Below are positions 20,085 through 29,969 of a stretch of DNA of 64,000 nt, one piece after another; the stretch's first letter is position 1; the number at the start of each line of letters is the position of its first letter. The notes under the pieces are model-generated. The model did not search any database. It had not been told where the DNA came from and was given only the letters and a program-made list of their open reading frames with translations. Position numbers and translations under genes: made by a program. The DNA comes from CAVVYW01 sp963752605 (GTDB taxonomy: Bacteria; Actinomycetota; Thermoleophilia; Solirubrobacterales; 70-9), in contig CAVVYW010000006.1 of the NCBI GenBank assembly GCA_963752605.1, positions 992,001 to 1,056,000 on the forward strand, given 5' to 3'.

Positions 20085-21374
20085 TGCAGGCCTCGTCGGT
20101 GCACGCCACCGAAGCGCTGCTGTTCTACACGCTGCTGCAGCTCGGCATCATCGTGCTCGCCGGGCGCGTCGGCGGCGCGATCGCCAGGTCGGTGGGGCAG
20201 GCCGGCGCGGTCGGCGAGATCATCATCGGCGTGCTGCTCGGGCCGTCGCTGTTCGGCTGGCTCGCGCCCGATCTCTTCAACGCGGTGTTTCGTTCGACAC
20301 CGCCGCAGCCGTTGACGATCCTGTCGCAGGTCGGTCTGCTGCTGCTGATGTTCCAGATCGGGCTCGAGTTCGAGTTCGGCCACCTGACGCAGCGGCGCAA
20401 CCGCTTCGCGGTGCTTGCAGTGTCGGTCGCGGGGCTCGTGGTGCCGTTCGTGCTCGGCCTCGGCCTCGCGGCGGTGATGCCGCAGGCCTACGTCGTCACG
20501 TCGAACCAGACCGCGTTCGCGCTGTTCGTCGCCACGGCGTTGTCGATCACGGCACTGCCGATCCTCGGGCGCATCATGATCGAGTTCGACCTGACGCGCA
20601 CATCGATCGGCGTGATCGCGATCAGCGCCGCAGCGGTCAACGATGTGGTCGGCTGGTTGTTGCTCGCGGTGGTGACCGCGCTGACGACCGCGCAGTTCTC
20701 GGGCGGCGGCTTCGCGCTCAACGTCGCGCTGGTGCTCGGGTTCGCGGCGCTGTGCTGGTGGGGCGTGCGGCCGCTGCTGGTGCGCGTCGTGCAGCACCAG
20801 ATGCGCATGCGACGCGCGCCTGTCGGGCGCGCTGATGGGCATCGTGCTGTGCTGCATCTTCTTCGCCGGCATGGCGACCTACAAGCTCGCGATCTTCGCG
20901 ATCTTCGGCGGCTTCATGGTCGGCGTGATGTTGCACGATCAGGCGCCCTTCGTCGCGGCATGGAAGGAACGGGTCGGCCATTTCGTCAACGTGTTCTTCC
21001 TGCCGATCTTCTTCACCTACACCGGGCTGCGCACCGACATCGGCTCGCTGTCGGACGGCAACGCGTGGCTGTGGTGCGTGGTGCTGATCGTCGTGGCGAC
21101 GCTCGGCAAGTTCGGCGGCTGTTATGTCGCGGCGCGCGTCGCCGGGCTCGATCGCAACGAATCGAAGGTCATCGGTGTGATGATGAACACCCGCGGGTTG
21201 ATGGAGCTCGTCGTCGTCAACGTCGGCTTCGACCTCGGCGTGATCGGCCGCGAGATGTTCACGATGCTGGTGCTGATGGCGATCTTCAGCACCGTGATCA
21301 CGTCGCCGGCCTTGCGGCGCTGGTTGCCGGGGATTCGGCGGTCCGGTGACGTGCCCGGCGCGGTGACGGGCTGA
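20084..21374 (+). CDS. Kef/CPA2-type cation:proton antiporter, frame break near 20822
   Basis: About 428 residues with around twelve hydrophobic segments. Family landmarks are GEIIIGVLLGPSLFG, FQIGLEFEF, VATALSITALPIL, SAAAVNDVVGWLLL and MMNTRGLMELVVVN, all typical of the sodium/proton exchanger fold of CPA2 proteins. No C-terminal TrkA-N domain follows. It is the last gene of the plus-strand pigment arm and overlaps the ketoreductase stop by one base, which points to co-expression. It may balance pH or ions during pigment synthesis or transport. A single break near 20822 separates RMRR from LSGALMGIVLCCI. Confidence 0.78.
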
Positions 21375-21399
21375 ACGCGCCGACCCCCCGCGAGCGAGG

Positions 21400-22314
21400 T
21401 CAGCCCGCCACGCGCTTGCCCAGTGGCGCCGCGGGCGCGCGCGCCGCTCCGGCGAATTCGACGCCGCTCAGATCCGCAGCGCTGTAGCCACGATTCACGT
21501 CGAGCCCCGTGACGTGCCAGTCGTGCAACGGCAGCCTGATCGGCCGCACGAGCCGCTGATAGAAGCGCGTGGGCCAGCGCACGCCGTGCAGCGTCACGTG
21601 GTCGTGCATCTCGACCTCGGCGATCGCGTCGGGCGCGGACTGCAATTCGTCGAGCGGGAAGCGCACGCGCCGCAACAGGCGCTCCTTGCGATCGATGAAC
21701 AGTGCAATGCGGTCCAGCCGCGACAAGCCCAGGCCCGGCGCAAGCTGCACGCGCAGCACATCGCAGGCGTGTTCGTCGACCCATTCGACTTCGGCGAGCT
21801 CCATCACGAGCGTGCGATCGACGAGCAGCATCGGTCCGAGCAGGAACAGCGCATAACTGTCGGCGACCAGTGCCGCGGCGCGGCGGCGTTCGGAGTCGCG
21901 CGCTTCCTGGCCGTCGAACCACACCAGCACTTCGCCCGACGAGCCGGCGACGGCACGACGCAGCACCTGCTTGCGCCCGGCGCTACCGCGGTGCGCCTGT
22001 GCGATCACACCTTCGCGCAACAGCAGTCGCTCTTCGGACTTGCCGCGAAAGGCCGGATCGACGAGTGCCGGCTCGAGCTTGCCGATCAGCGCACGCCATT
22101 CGCCGTCGTAGCTGACGCTCAGGTCGTTGATCTTCCTGAACGCCGCCAAGCCGTGCGCGGCTGCGCTCTCGTTCAGCAACGATTGCGCGCCAGCCGATGT
22201 CGTCGCCGTCAACGACACCGGCAGCGGCGACGCGCAGCCTTGCAACGCCAGCAGCATCGGCGAGCCCAGCGCGGCCAACAGCAGGTCGCGACGTCTCGGT
22301 TCTCGAACACGCAT
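21400..22314 (-). CDS. Putative outer-membrane-sorting lipoprotein of unknown function (aryl polyene cluster)
   Basis: An intact 304-residue protein. The N terminus MRVREPRRRDLLLAA leads into a hydrophobic core and a likely lipobox (LALQGC, cysteine at about 26). The rest is mixed, with many charged strands of the form VLVWFDGQEARD and LRRVRFPLDEL, reminiscent of LolA/LolB-type beta folds, but I cannot name a family. It is the last gene of the minus-strand arm and faces the antiporter tail to tail with 25 bases between. Its position implies a role in pigment transport or anchoring. ATG 22314 is preferred over one 18 codons upstream because it leads directly into the signal sequence. Confidence 0.6.
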   Translation of the reverse strand: MRVREPRRRDLLLAALGSPMLLALQGCASPLPVSLTATTSAGAQSLLNESAAAHGLAAFRKINDLSVSYDGEWRALIGKLEPALVDPAFRGKSEERLLLREGVIAQAHRGSAGRKQVLRRAVAGSSGEVLVWFDGQEARDSERRRAAALVADSYALFLLGPMLLVDRTLVMELAEVEWVDEHACDVLRVQLAPGLGLSRLDRIALFIDRKERLLRRVRFPLDELQSAPDAIAEVEMHDHVTLHGVRWPTRFYQRLVRPIRLPLHDWHVTGLDVNRGYSAADLSGVEFAGAARAPAAPLGKRVAG

Positions 22315-22371
22315 TCGATGCCTCCTTGTCTCGGGCACGCACATTAGACCAGCGCCGGCGTGCCCCACCGA

Positions 22372-23151
22372 TCAACCGGGCTGGAACGGCGGCCGCCGCG
22401 CGAGCCGGCGCCACGCGAGCAGCGGCAGCCGCAGCACGAATTCGATCATCAGGCGCAGGTGCATCCACGTCAGCAGCGCGTTGTCTCGCCCGTAGCGAAA
22501 GTGCGAGACGCCGCCTTCCTCGGCGACGCAGGTACTTGACCGGCGCCGCGAGGTTGAGCGGCTTGACGCCGCGCCACGCCAGGCGCACCACCGCTTCGGT
22601 GTCGAAGTCGAAGCGGCGCATCCACGGCTGGCGGTGCATCACCGCGATCAGGTCGGCGATCGGATAGACACGAAAGCCGTACAGCGAATCGTCGATGCCG
22701 GCGCCGAGCGTCTCGAGGTTCGTCCACCAGTTCGAGATGCGGCGGCCGCGCACGCGCAGCAGCGGCGCCGAGGCGTCGAACACCGGGCGGCCGAGCACCA
22801 TGGCATCGGGCCTGTGCTGCGACGCATGCATGAACGACGGGATCAGGTGTGCCGGATGCTGGCCGTCGGAGTCCATCGTCAGCGCATGCGTGTAGCCCGC
22901 CGCGTGTGCGGCCTGCAGCCCGTGCAGCACCGCGGCGCCCTTGCCTCGGTTGACCGGCAGCACGAACACGCGCAGCCGCGGTGTCCGCTGCGGCGAGCTC
23001 GCGCAGCCCTTCGGCGGTGCCGTCGGTGCTGCCGTCGACGACCACCCACACCGGCGCCCAGTGCGCCCGCGCTTCGCGCACCGTCTCGTAGACCTTCGCG
23101 CCGGTGTTGTAGCTCGGGATGATCACGACAGGTGCGTCGTCGACGCGTCAT
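22372..23151 (-). CDS. Family 2 glycosyltransferase of the aryl polyene cluster, frame breaks
   Basis: About 255 residues of a GT-A type glycosyltransferase resembling dolichyl-phosphate mannosyl/glucosyltransferases. Motifs: VVIIPSYNTGAKV, VVVDGSTDGT, FVLPVNRGKGAAV, TMDSDGQHPAHL (metal-binding Asp) and YGFRVYP. Breaks are near 22530, 22980 and 23133. The ATG at 23151 overlaps the acyltransferase stop. It probably adds a sugar to the polyene anchor; this matches the glycosyltransferase seen in other aryl polyene clusters. Confidence 0.75.
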
Positions 23152-23897
23152 CAGCGCGCGCAGAGCTCCTTCGCAAAGTACAGCTCGAGCTGTTCGAGTC
23201 AAGGCATCGGTGATCGGGCTCGGGCGCGAAGCGCTGGCCCAGCCGCGCGCTGAAAGACGATCGGCAACGGCGGCAGCGCGCCAGATCGGCCAGCCCTTGC
23301 CGAGGTAGGGCGAGTCGGTCTCGATGATCACCGTCTGGATCGGCACCTGCGCGCGCTGGGCGATCAGCGTGACGCCGGGGCGGAACGGATTGATCGGCGT
23401 GGCGACGCGTGCGCGTGCCCTCGGGGAACAGCACGAGCTGCGCCGCCTTCGCGCAGGTTCGCGACCGCGCTGCGCAGCATGTCGCGCGTCGAGTCGTTGC
23501 AGATGTAGCGCGCGAGCTTGGCGCCGGGGCCGAGGAACACGTTGCGCATCAGCGCGGCCTTCATGATGCAGACGCCGCGCGGCAGTTGCGCAACGACGAG
23601 CAGCGCATCGAGCATGCTCGGGTGGTTGGCGGCGATGATCAAGCCGCCGGGCTCATCACGCAGCGCCTCGAGCGCTTTCGCGTCGATGCGCAGGATGCCG
23701 AGCGCCGCCGCGGCCGACCAGAACACGCGATAGATCACGCGAGATGGCCGCGCGGCCGAGCGCGCGCGCGCGCTCGCGCCGGCAGCAGCGGATAGAGCAG
23801 CCAGCGCGATCAGGTTCCACGCCAGCGAGGCGAGGCCGAGCAACAGCAGCAGCAGGTACATCACCACGGTGTGGAGCAGACGGCGAAGGAACTTCAA
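23151..23897 (-). CDS. 1-acyl-glycerol-3-phosphate-type acyltransferase, frame breaks
   Basis: About 245 residues with an N-terminal membrane helix (VVMYLLLLLLGLASLA) and the PlsC signature motifs: H-x4-D in AANHPSMLDAL, then LFPEGTRTR. The acyl acceptor is unknown. With the upstream LpxL-like enzyme this gives the cluster two acyltransferases, as expected for a lipid-anchored polyene. Breaks occur near 23225, 23400 and 23450, and the C terminus LEQLELYFAKEL is in the third frame. It lies 8 bases downstream of the MipA-like gene. Confidence 0.72.
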
Positions 23898-23905
23898 GCT
23901 TCACC

Positions 23906-24772
23906 TCAATCGTCCGCGTCGACAAGCACGGACGATGAGGCAAACACCCATGCCACGCCGACGCCCACCGTGAACGCGTGATCGCGTCGCACGAGCGGGA
24001 CTGTCGGCGAACACCGCGCCGCGCAGGTTGTCGTAACGCACGAAGGCACCGATCCAGGTGTCTTCGAAGCGGCGCGAGGTCGATGCCAGTGCCGTGCCAG
24101 CCGGCGTAGCCGCCGCTCGCGCGATACGCCGGTCGCTCGGGCGTCGCGAACTCCGGGTCGACACCGTAGATGTCGTGCATGGCGGCGACGATCGCCGAAC
24201 AGCGGCCCCGCCATGCATGCCGACGTTCCAGGCGTTCGCGCACCACGTCGAGGTTGAGGCTCGGCTCGAAGGTCGTGCCGACCGAGCGCGGCGAGCTCTC
24301 GACGGTGACGACCGCGCGCACCGGCATGCGCAACTCGAGCTTCATGCCACGATCGGGCGCGCGCCACAGCGAGACGTTGAGTTTCGGGCCGACCTCGAAG
24401 CTGGCCGGCAGATCGGGCATGCCGCTGCGCGCGGCGTTGTCTGCGGCTGCGCGTGGGCACCGACGCCGATACGCTCATCTCGACCTCGAAACGCTCGACA
24501 TCGACGAGCACCGCGCGTGCGCCTTCGCGGTCTGCCTTCAGGAACTTGCCGCGATACGACGACGTAGGGCAACGGCAGCAGGTACCCACCGCTTTCGTCG
24601 GAGCCGCGGTAGTCGGGAAAGCGCAGCGCGGCGACACCGACGCCGATCTCCCACAGCGGGCGCTGCGACGCGCGCCGGCTTGTCGCCGCGGGCGGGCTCG
24701 CTCGCGTCGGCAGCGTACGCGAGGATCGACACGCGTCATGAGCCCGATCGCAACCGGCAGCGGCCGCCTCAT
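23906..24772 (-). CDS. MipA/OmpV-family outer membrane protein, many frame breaks
   Basis: When frames are joined, a signal peptide (MRRPLPVAIGL, then SILAYAADA) is followed by WEIGVGVAALRFPDYRGSDE, LLPLPYVVYRG, VGPKLNVSLWR, YAGWHGTGIDL, IGAFVRYDNLRGAVFADSP and the final strand FTVGVGVAWVF. These are the MipA/OmpV barrel landmarks, including the aromatic C-terminal strand. MipA was named as an MltA-interacting protein, and OmpV relatives are outer-membrane barrels. Here it could serve as a channel or surface partner for the pigment. At least six breaks (about 24005, 24070, 24200, 24450, 24550, 24680). Start overlaps the chorismatase stop. Confidence 0.68.
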   Translation of the reverse strand: MRRPLPVAIGLMTRVDPRVRCRRERARPRRQAGARRSARCGRSASVSPRCAFPTTAAPTKAVGTCCRCPTSSYRGKFLKADREGARAVLVDVERFEVEMSVSASVPTRSRRQRRAQRHARSAGQLRGRPETQRLAVARARSWHEARVAHAGARGRHRRELAALGRHDLRAEPQPRRGARTPGTSACMAGPLFGDRRRHARHLRCRPGVRDARATGVSRERRLRRLARHWHRPRAASKTPGSVPSCVTTTCAARCSPTVPLVRRDHAFTVGVGVAWVFASSSVLVDADD

Positions 24773-25827
24773 GCGCGCCCCGCCCCGCGCGAAGCCGTGC
24801 GCCTCGACCTCGACCAGCAAGTCGGCGCGGCAGATGTCGGCCCACAGGTAGACGGCGCTTCTCGCGGCGGCGGTCTGCGCACCGATCGTGCGCTTCGAAG
24901 ACCTCGCGCACGACGGCGAGATCGTCACGGCGCCGCACGTTGATCGTGTAGCTGCAGCTCGGCCGCGTCGAACGGCTGCGCGCGCGCGCTGCGCGGCCGC
25001 CCGCAGCACCGCATCGATGTTGCGCAGGCATTCTTCGCGTCTGCACGGCGCACGTCACCGACGTGCACGGTCTGTGTGGTCGACGATGCTCGCGGTGCCC
25101 GAGATGAACAGCGCCTGCCGGCCGCCGCCGGCATCGGCGAGCGCCGCGCGCGAGAACGTCGGGCGTGCGCGGGCCGTACTGGTCGGGATAGCGGTAGGCG
25201 CTGACCTGGCGCGGGTTCTCGATCGCGACCGGCGCGTTGCGGCCGGCGAGGAAATACACGTGCAGCGGCCCCCGACCGCGTGCCGAGCGCGCACGCGGCC
25301 GGCGCGCCTTCGAACGCGCTGCGCTTGGCGTCGAGGAAAGCCTGCTGGCGCCCGACGTTGAAGTGGCGATAGCGTTCGAGCCCGTCGCTGTCTTCGTTGA
25401 TGTCGGAAAAGTAGTTCCACAGCCGCAGCAGGTGCGGGCAGCCGGTCGGACGCGAGCGCGCCGAACATCTGCGCGTAGACGCGTTGCGTGGCCGCGCGCA
25501 GGCCGCCTTCGACCTGCGTGTCGTCGATGCGCGCATGACCGTGCAGCCACTGCCCGTCGGTCGCGTAGCGCAACTGTCCGTGCTCGTGCGAGCGCACGCT
25601 GCCCGACGTGAACCAGGCGTCGAGCGTCGGCTCGCGCGGCGCGAGCAGCTCGGCGCGGATGAAATCGAAGGTCGCATCGGCCACGGGCGAGCCATGCGGC
25701 GCGAGCAGACGCGCGCCGAGCATCGAGGCGCCTGCCTCGCGCGGGCGCGAGCTCGCCGCCGCGCTGCCGGCGAAAGTCCAGCATCGTGGCAGGCGTATCG
25801 GATGCGGACAGCGACGCGACAGGTCAC
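24769..25827 (-). CDS. Chorismatase (FkbO/Hyg5/XanB2 family), likely hydroxybenzoate synthase, many frame breaks
   Basis: About 350 residues. The family-diagnostic stretch reads LLRLWNYFSDINEDSD then LERYRHFNVGRQQAF, followed by LHVYFLAGRNAPVAIENP, VSAYRYPDQYGPRTP and LFISGTASIVDH. The last part (YTINVRRRDDLAVVREVF and VYLWADICRADLLVEVEA) is the RidA-like half. Such enzymes split chorismate into pyruvate and 3- or 4-hydroxybenzoate; XanB2 provides these for xanthomonadin and ubiquinone in Xanthomonas. This gives the starter for the pigment. GTG 25827 overlaps the preceding stop. Around eight breaks lie between 24780 and 25815, so active-site details should be read with care. Confidence 0.72.
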
Positions 25828-27165
25828 GGGGCCGACACCTCGACATCACGGATGTTGAAACGGCGGCGACGCCATGCCTGCAAGCTGCGCGCGAGATTGC
25901 GCCACGAGGCCAGGTAGTACAGCGCCTTCAGCATGTACAACGAAGGCCAGATCGGCGTCTTGTCGTAGATGTCGCCGGCCAGCACCGACAGCACCGCTTC
26001 CTTCACGCGCAACGGGTTGCGCGGGTCCATGAAGAAGTCGCGGATCGTCGGGTTGGTGACGCGAAAGATGAACCACGAGAACTCGCGCGGGCCGTGCGCG
26101 CATGCGCTTCTCGAAGCGCTTGCGCGCGGCCGCGCGCCACGCGCGGCGACCGGTCGAGCACGGTCTCGACGAGGTCGGCGCCTTCGAACGCGCTGTGCAT
26201 CGCCAGGTAGACGCCCGACGAGAACACCGGGTCGATGAACGTGAACGCGTCGCCGATCATCAGGTAGCGCTCGCCGGTGCTGTGCGAGCTGATGTACGAG
26301 TAGTTGCCGGTCGCGTAGACCTCGGAGGTGATGCGTCGCGTCCTTCAGTCGCTCGGCGAGCGCCGGCGCGAGCGCGATCGTGTCGCGCAGGAATTCGGGC
26401 AGCGGCTTGTCGCGCGACTTCAGGTAGTACGGCCAGCACACCGCGCCGACGCTGGTCGTGCCGTCGGCCAGCGGAATGAACCAGAACCAGCCGTGCTCGA
26501 ACCAGAAGATGCTGATGTTGCCTTCCTGCTTGCCTTCGAGCCGCTTCGCGCCCTTGAAATGGGCGAACAGCGCCGAGCTGTTGTGGCGCGGGTTCTTCTG
26601 CTTGCACTTGAACTGGTTCGCGAGCAACGTGTCGCGCCCGGTCGCGTCGACGAGAAAGCGCGTGCGCCACGTCTGCTGCGTGCCGTCGTCGAGCTCGACC
26701 TGCACCGTCGCGCCGTCGGCGTCGAACTCGACGCGCCGCGCACGCGGTAGCCTTCGAGCGCACGCGCGCCTTTTTTCGCCGCGTTGCGAAACAGCATCTC
26801 GTCGAGCTGCGAGCGGCGCACCTGCCACGCGTAGGGCATCGACTTGTCCCAGGCGTCGCTGAATTCGATGAAGCTCTGGTAGTCATGTTCGGGCGAGACG
26901 AACTCGACGCCCCACTTCGCCATGCCGAAAGCACTCGACCTGGTCGCGCACGCCGAGCTGATCGAACAGTCGCACGTTCGCCGGCAGCAGCGACTCGCCG
27001 ATGTGAAAGCGCGGGTGATGCAGCTTTTCGATCAGCGTGACGTCGCGGCCCGCGCATGGCGAGCAGCGCGGCGATCGTCGATCCCGCGGGGCCGCCGCCG
27101 ACGACGAGCACGTCGCACTGATGCTGCGGGGCGGAAGGGTCGGTGCTGGAAGCTGGCGTTTGCAT
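25824..27165 (-). CDS. FAD-dependent oxidoreductase resembling flavin-dependent halogenases, frame breaks
   Basis: About 445 residues. The FAD loop is VLVVGGGPAGSTIAALL, followed by FHIGESLLPANV, and the segment GWFWFIPLADG contains W-x-W-x-I-P, a motif of flavin-dependent halogenases. Further on are YLMIGDAFTFIDPVFSSGV and, near the end, IYDKTPIWPSLYMLK. Xanthomonadins are brominated and their clusters hold a halogenase-like gene, so halogenation of the aryl head is plausible. A reductase or hydroxylase of the geranylgeranyl reductase group is the main alternative. Breaks near 26100, 26338, 26745, 26930 and 27045. It is the first gene of the minus arm. Confidence 0.7.
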
Positions 27166-27332
27166 GTGACGAGGGGTCGAACAGGGCCGGGCATCGCGCC
27201 GATGCGCCGTCGCGAGGCCCGGGGTCCGGGGCCTCAGGCGGCGCGATGCGCCGCGCACAACCGTGGAATTGTATCTTCCGGGGCGTCAGCCGATCGCGCC
27301 CGCGCAGGGTGCTCACACCGTGCAGCGTGCCC

Positions 27333-28049
27333 TCATTCGCCCAGGTACGCCGCCCTCACCTTCGGATCGCTGAGCAGCTGTTTCGCAGGGCCGCTCATCG
27401 TGATCTCGCCGGAGTCCATCACGTAGCCGCGGGTGGCCAGCTCGAGCGCGCGGCTCGCGTTCTGCTCGACCAGCAGGATCGTCGACGCCGCGCCCGTGGA
27501 TGTCGTTGACCACCTCGAAGATCTTGTCGACCATGATCGGCGACAGGCCCATCGACGGCTCGTCCATCAGCAGCACCTTCGGGCGCGCCATCAGCGCGCG
27601 GCCCATCGCGAGCATCTGCTGCTCGCCGCCGCTCATCGTGCCGGCGAGCTGGTTGCGGCGCTCCTTCAGGCGCGGGAAGATCGCGAACACCTTCTCGATG
27701 TCGGCCTCGATCTCCTTGTCGTTGCGCACGAAGGCGCCCATCTGCAGGTTCTCGGTGATCGTCATGCGCGCGAACACGCCGCGGCCTTCGGGCACCATCA
27801 CGAGGCCCTGCTTGACCAGGTCCCACGCGCCCTGGCCCTTGATCGAGCGGCCGAGGAATTTGATGTCGCCGGCCGCCGCCGGCTGCAGTGCCGGTGACCG
27901 CCTTCAGCGTGGTGGTCTTGCCGGCGCCGTTGGCGCCGATCAGGCTGACCAGCTCGCCTTCGTTGCACGTCGAAGGTGATGCCCTTCACCGCCTGGATGC
28001 CGCCGTAGGCGACCCTCAGTCCGTTGACCTTGAGCAGCGTGTTCGCCAT
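27333..28049 (-). CDS. livF: Branched-chain amino acid ABC transporter ATP-binding protein LivF, frame breaks
   Basis: About 237 residues. Walker A is in GANGAGKTTT, the signature motif in MSGGEQQMLAMGRAL and Walker B in VLLMDEPSMGLSP; VMVPEGRGVF is typical of LivF. It powers uptake of branched-chain amino acids with LivG. Breaks are near 27490, 27885 and 27965. Last gene of the minus-strand livHMGF run, followed by the end of the operon; the pigment cluster's minus arm begins upstream of its stop side. Confidence 0.85.
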
Positions 28050-28841
28050 GTGTGCTTCGCCTTCAATGCGCCTTGTGGCTCGGCGCCGAGGTAGGCCTCG
28101 ATCACCTTCGGGTCGCGCTGCACGTCGTACGGGCTGCCCTCGGCGATCTGCTTGCCGTAGTCGAGCACGGTGACGCGGTCGCACAGGCCCATCACGAGCT
28201 TCACGTCGTGCTCGATCAGCAGGATCGTGCGGCCGTCGTTGCGGATGCGGTCGATCAGCTCGCGCAGCACGACCTTCTCGGTCGCGTTCATGCCGGCGGC
28301 CGGCTCGTCGAGCGCGATCAGCTTCGGGTCGGTGGCCAGCGCGCGCGCGATCTCGAGGCGGCGCTGATCGCCGTAGCTCAGCGTGCGCGCCTTGAACTCG
28401 GTGTACTTGCCGATGCCCACGTAGTCGAGCAGCTCCTGCGAGCGCTTGGCGATCGCCGCTTCCTCGGCCTTGAACCCGCTGGTGCGGAGCATCGCGCCGA
28501 ACAGGCCCGAGTGGGTGCGCACGTGGCGGCCGACCATCACGTTCTCGAGCGCCGTCATTTCGGCGAACAGGCGGATGTTCTGGAACGTGCGCGCGATGCC
28601 GGCCTTCGCGACCTCGTGCACCGCGCTCGGCTTGTAGGCTCATGCCGCCGAGCTCGAAGGTGCCGGAGTCGGGCGTGTACAGCCCCGTGAGCACGTTGAA
28701 GAACGTCGTCTTGCCGGCGCCGTTCGGGCCGATCAGGCCGTAGATCTGGCCCTTGGTGATCGTGATGCCGACGTCCGACAGCGCCTGCACGCCGCCGAAC
28801 CGCTTGGACGCGCCGCTCACCTTCAATACGGTTTCGCTCAT
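28016..28841 (-). CDS. livG: Branched-chain amino acid ABC transporter ATP-binding protein LivG, frame break near 28638
   Basis: About 260 residues. Walker A GPNGAGKTTFFNVLTG, then ARTFQNIRLFAEMTALENV, signature LSYGDQRRLEIARAL, Walker B IALDEPAAGMN and TILLIEHDVKLVMGLCDRV, all typical of LivG. The present frame runs to 28016 and overlaps livF. If one base is dropped near 28080 the end becomes EPKAH with a stop at 28063, just ahead of the livF ribosome site, which I consider the more likely end. Confidence 0.85.
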
Positions 28842-28852
28842 CGCGCGCCTCC

Positions 28853-29951
28853 TCACTTCACCACCGCAGCCGGCATCGGCGCCGCCTTGCCGTGCTCGGG
28901 CTGCGGCCACAGGCCGCGCGGGCGCGCCAGCATGATCGCGATCATCGCCAGCGCGATCAGCAACTGGCGCAGGATCGCCGCGTCGAGCCGGCCGCCGGTC
29001 ATCTCCTGCAGCGGACCGGCGACGTAGCGCAGCACCTCGGGCAGCGCGGCCAGCAGGAGCGCGCCGACGATCACGCCCGGGATGTGGCCGATGCCGCCGA
29101 GCACGACCATCGCGACGATCATGATCGACTCCTGCAGCGCGAACGACTCGGGCGAGATGAAGCTCTGGAAGGTGGCGAACATCACGCCCGACACGCCGCC
29201 GAAGGTGGCGCCCATGCCGAAGGCCAGCAGCTTCATGTTGCGCGTGTTGATGCCCATCGCCTTGGCGGCGATCTCGTCTTCGCGGATCGCCATCCACGCG
29301 CGGCCGATGCGCGAGCGCTCGAGCCGGTAGCAGATGACCACGCTGGCGACGACGAGCAGCAGGAACAGGTAGTAGTACAGCGTGACCGGCGGCAGCTCGA
29401 TGAAGCCGAAGGTCGAGCCGCTTGCCGAGGTCGAGCCCGAAGATCTTGATCGAGTCGATCTGCGAGATGCCCTTCGGGCCGTTGGTGATGTTGACCGGCG
29501 CGTCGAGGTTGTTGAGGAACACGCGGATGATCTCGCCGAAGCCGAGCGTCACGATCGCGAGATAGTCGCCGCGCAGCTTCAGCGTCGGCGCGCCGAGCAG
29601 CACGCCGGCCACGCCGGCGAGCGCCGCGCCGAGCGGGATCACGACCCACCACGGCGTGTGCAGCCCCTGCGGAAAGCTCGCCTTGATGGCCGCGAAGGTG
29701 TCGATCAGGTGCGGGCACGCGAGCAGCCCGAACATGTACGCGCCGACCGCATAGAACGCGACGTAGCCGAGGTCGAGCAGGCCGGCGTAGCCGACCACGA
29801 TGTTCAGGCCGAGCGCGAGCAGGACGTACAGCAGCGCGACGTCGAGGATGCGCACCCAGGCGTTGCCGAACTGCTGCGCGATCACCGGCAGGATCAGCAG
29901 CGCCACTGCAGCGATCAGGAACACGGCGAGCTTGTTGTCTTTCATGTTCAT
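28853..29951 (-). CDS. livM: Branched-chain amino acid ABC transporter permease LivM, frame break near 29418
   Basis: About 365 residues with around nine membrane helices. Typical LivM stretches are LLALGLNIVVGYAGLLDLG, AVGAYMFGLLA, KLRGDYLAIVTLGFGEI and MATFGGVSGVMFA-like segments near residue 240. The break near 29418 lies in the loop after IFGLDLGKR. The start is an ATG at 29951, with a second in-frame ATG two codons later. It lies 11 bases upstream of livG on the same strand. Confidence 0.86.
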
Positions 29952-29969
29952 GACGTGGCCTCCGTTGCG

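Noticed and set aside
27166..27332. A possible short gene between livF and the halogenase-like gene
   Set aside because: No good start with ribosome site and no conserved sequence; it is most simply the promoter region of the minus arm downstream to livF.
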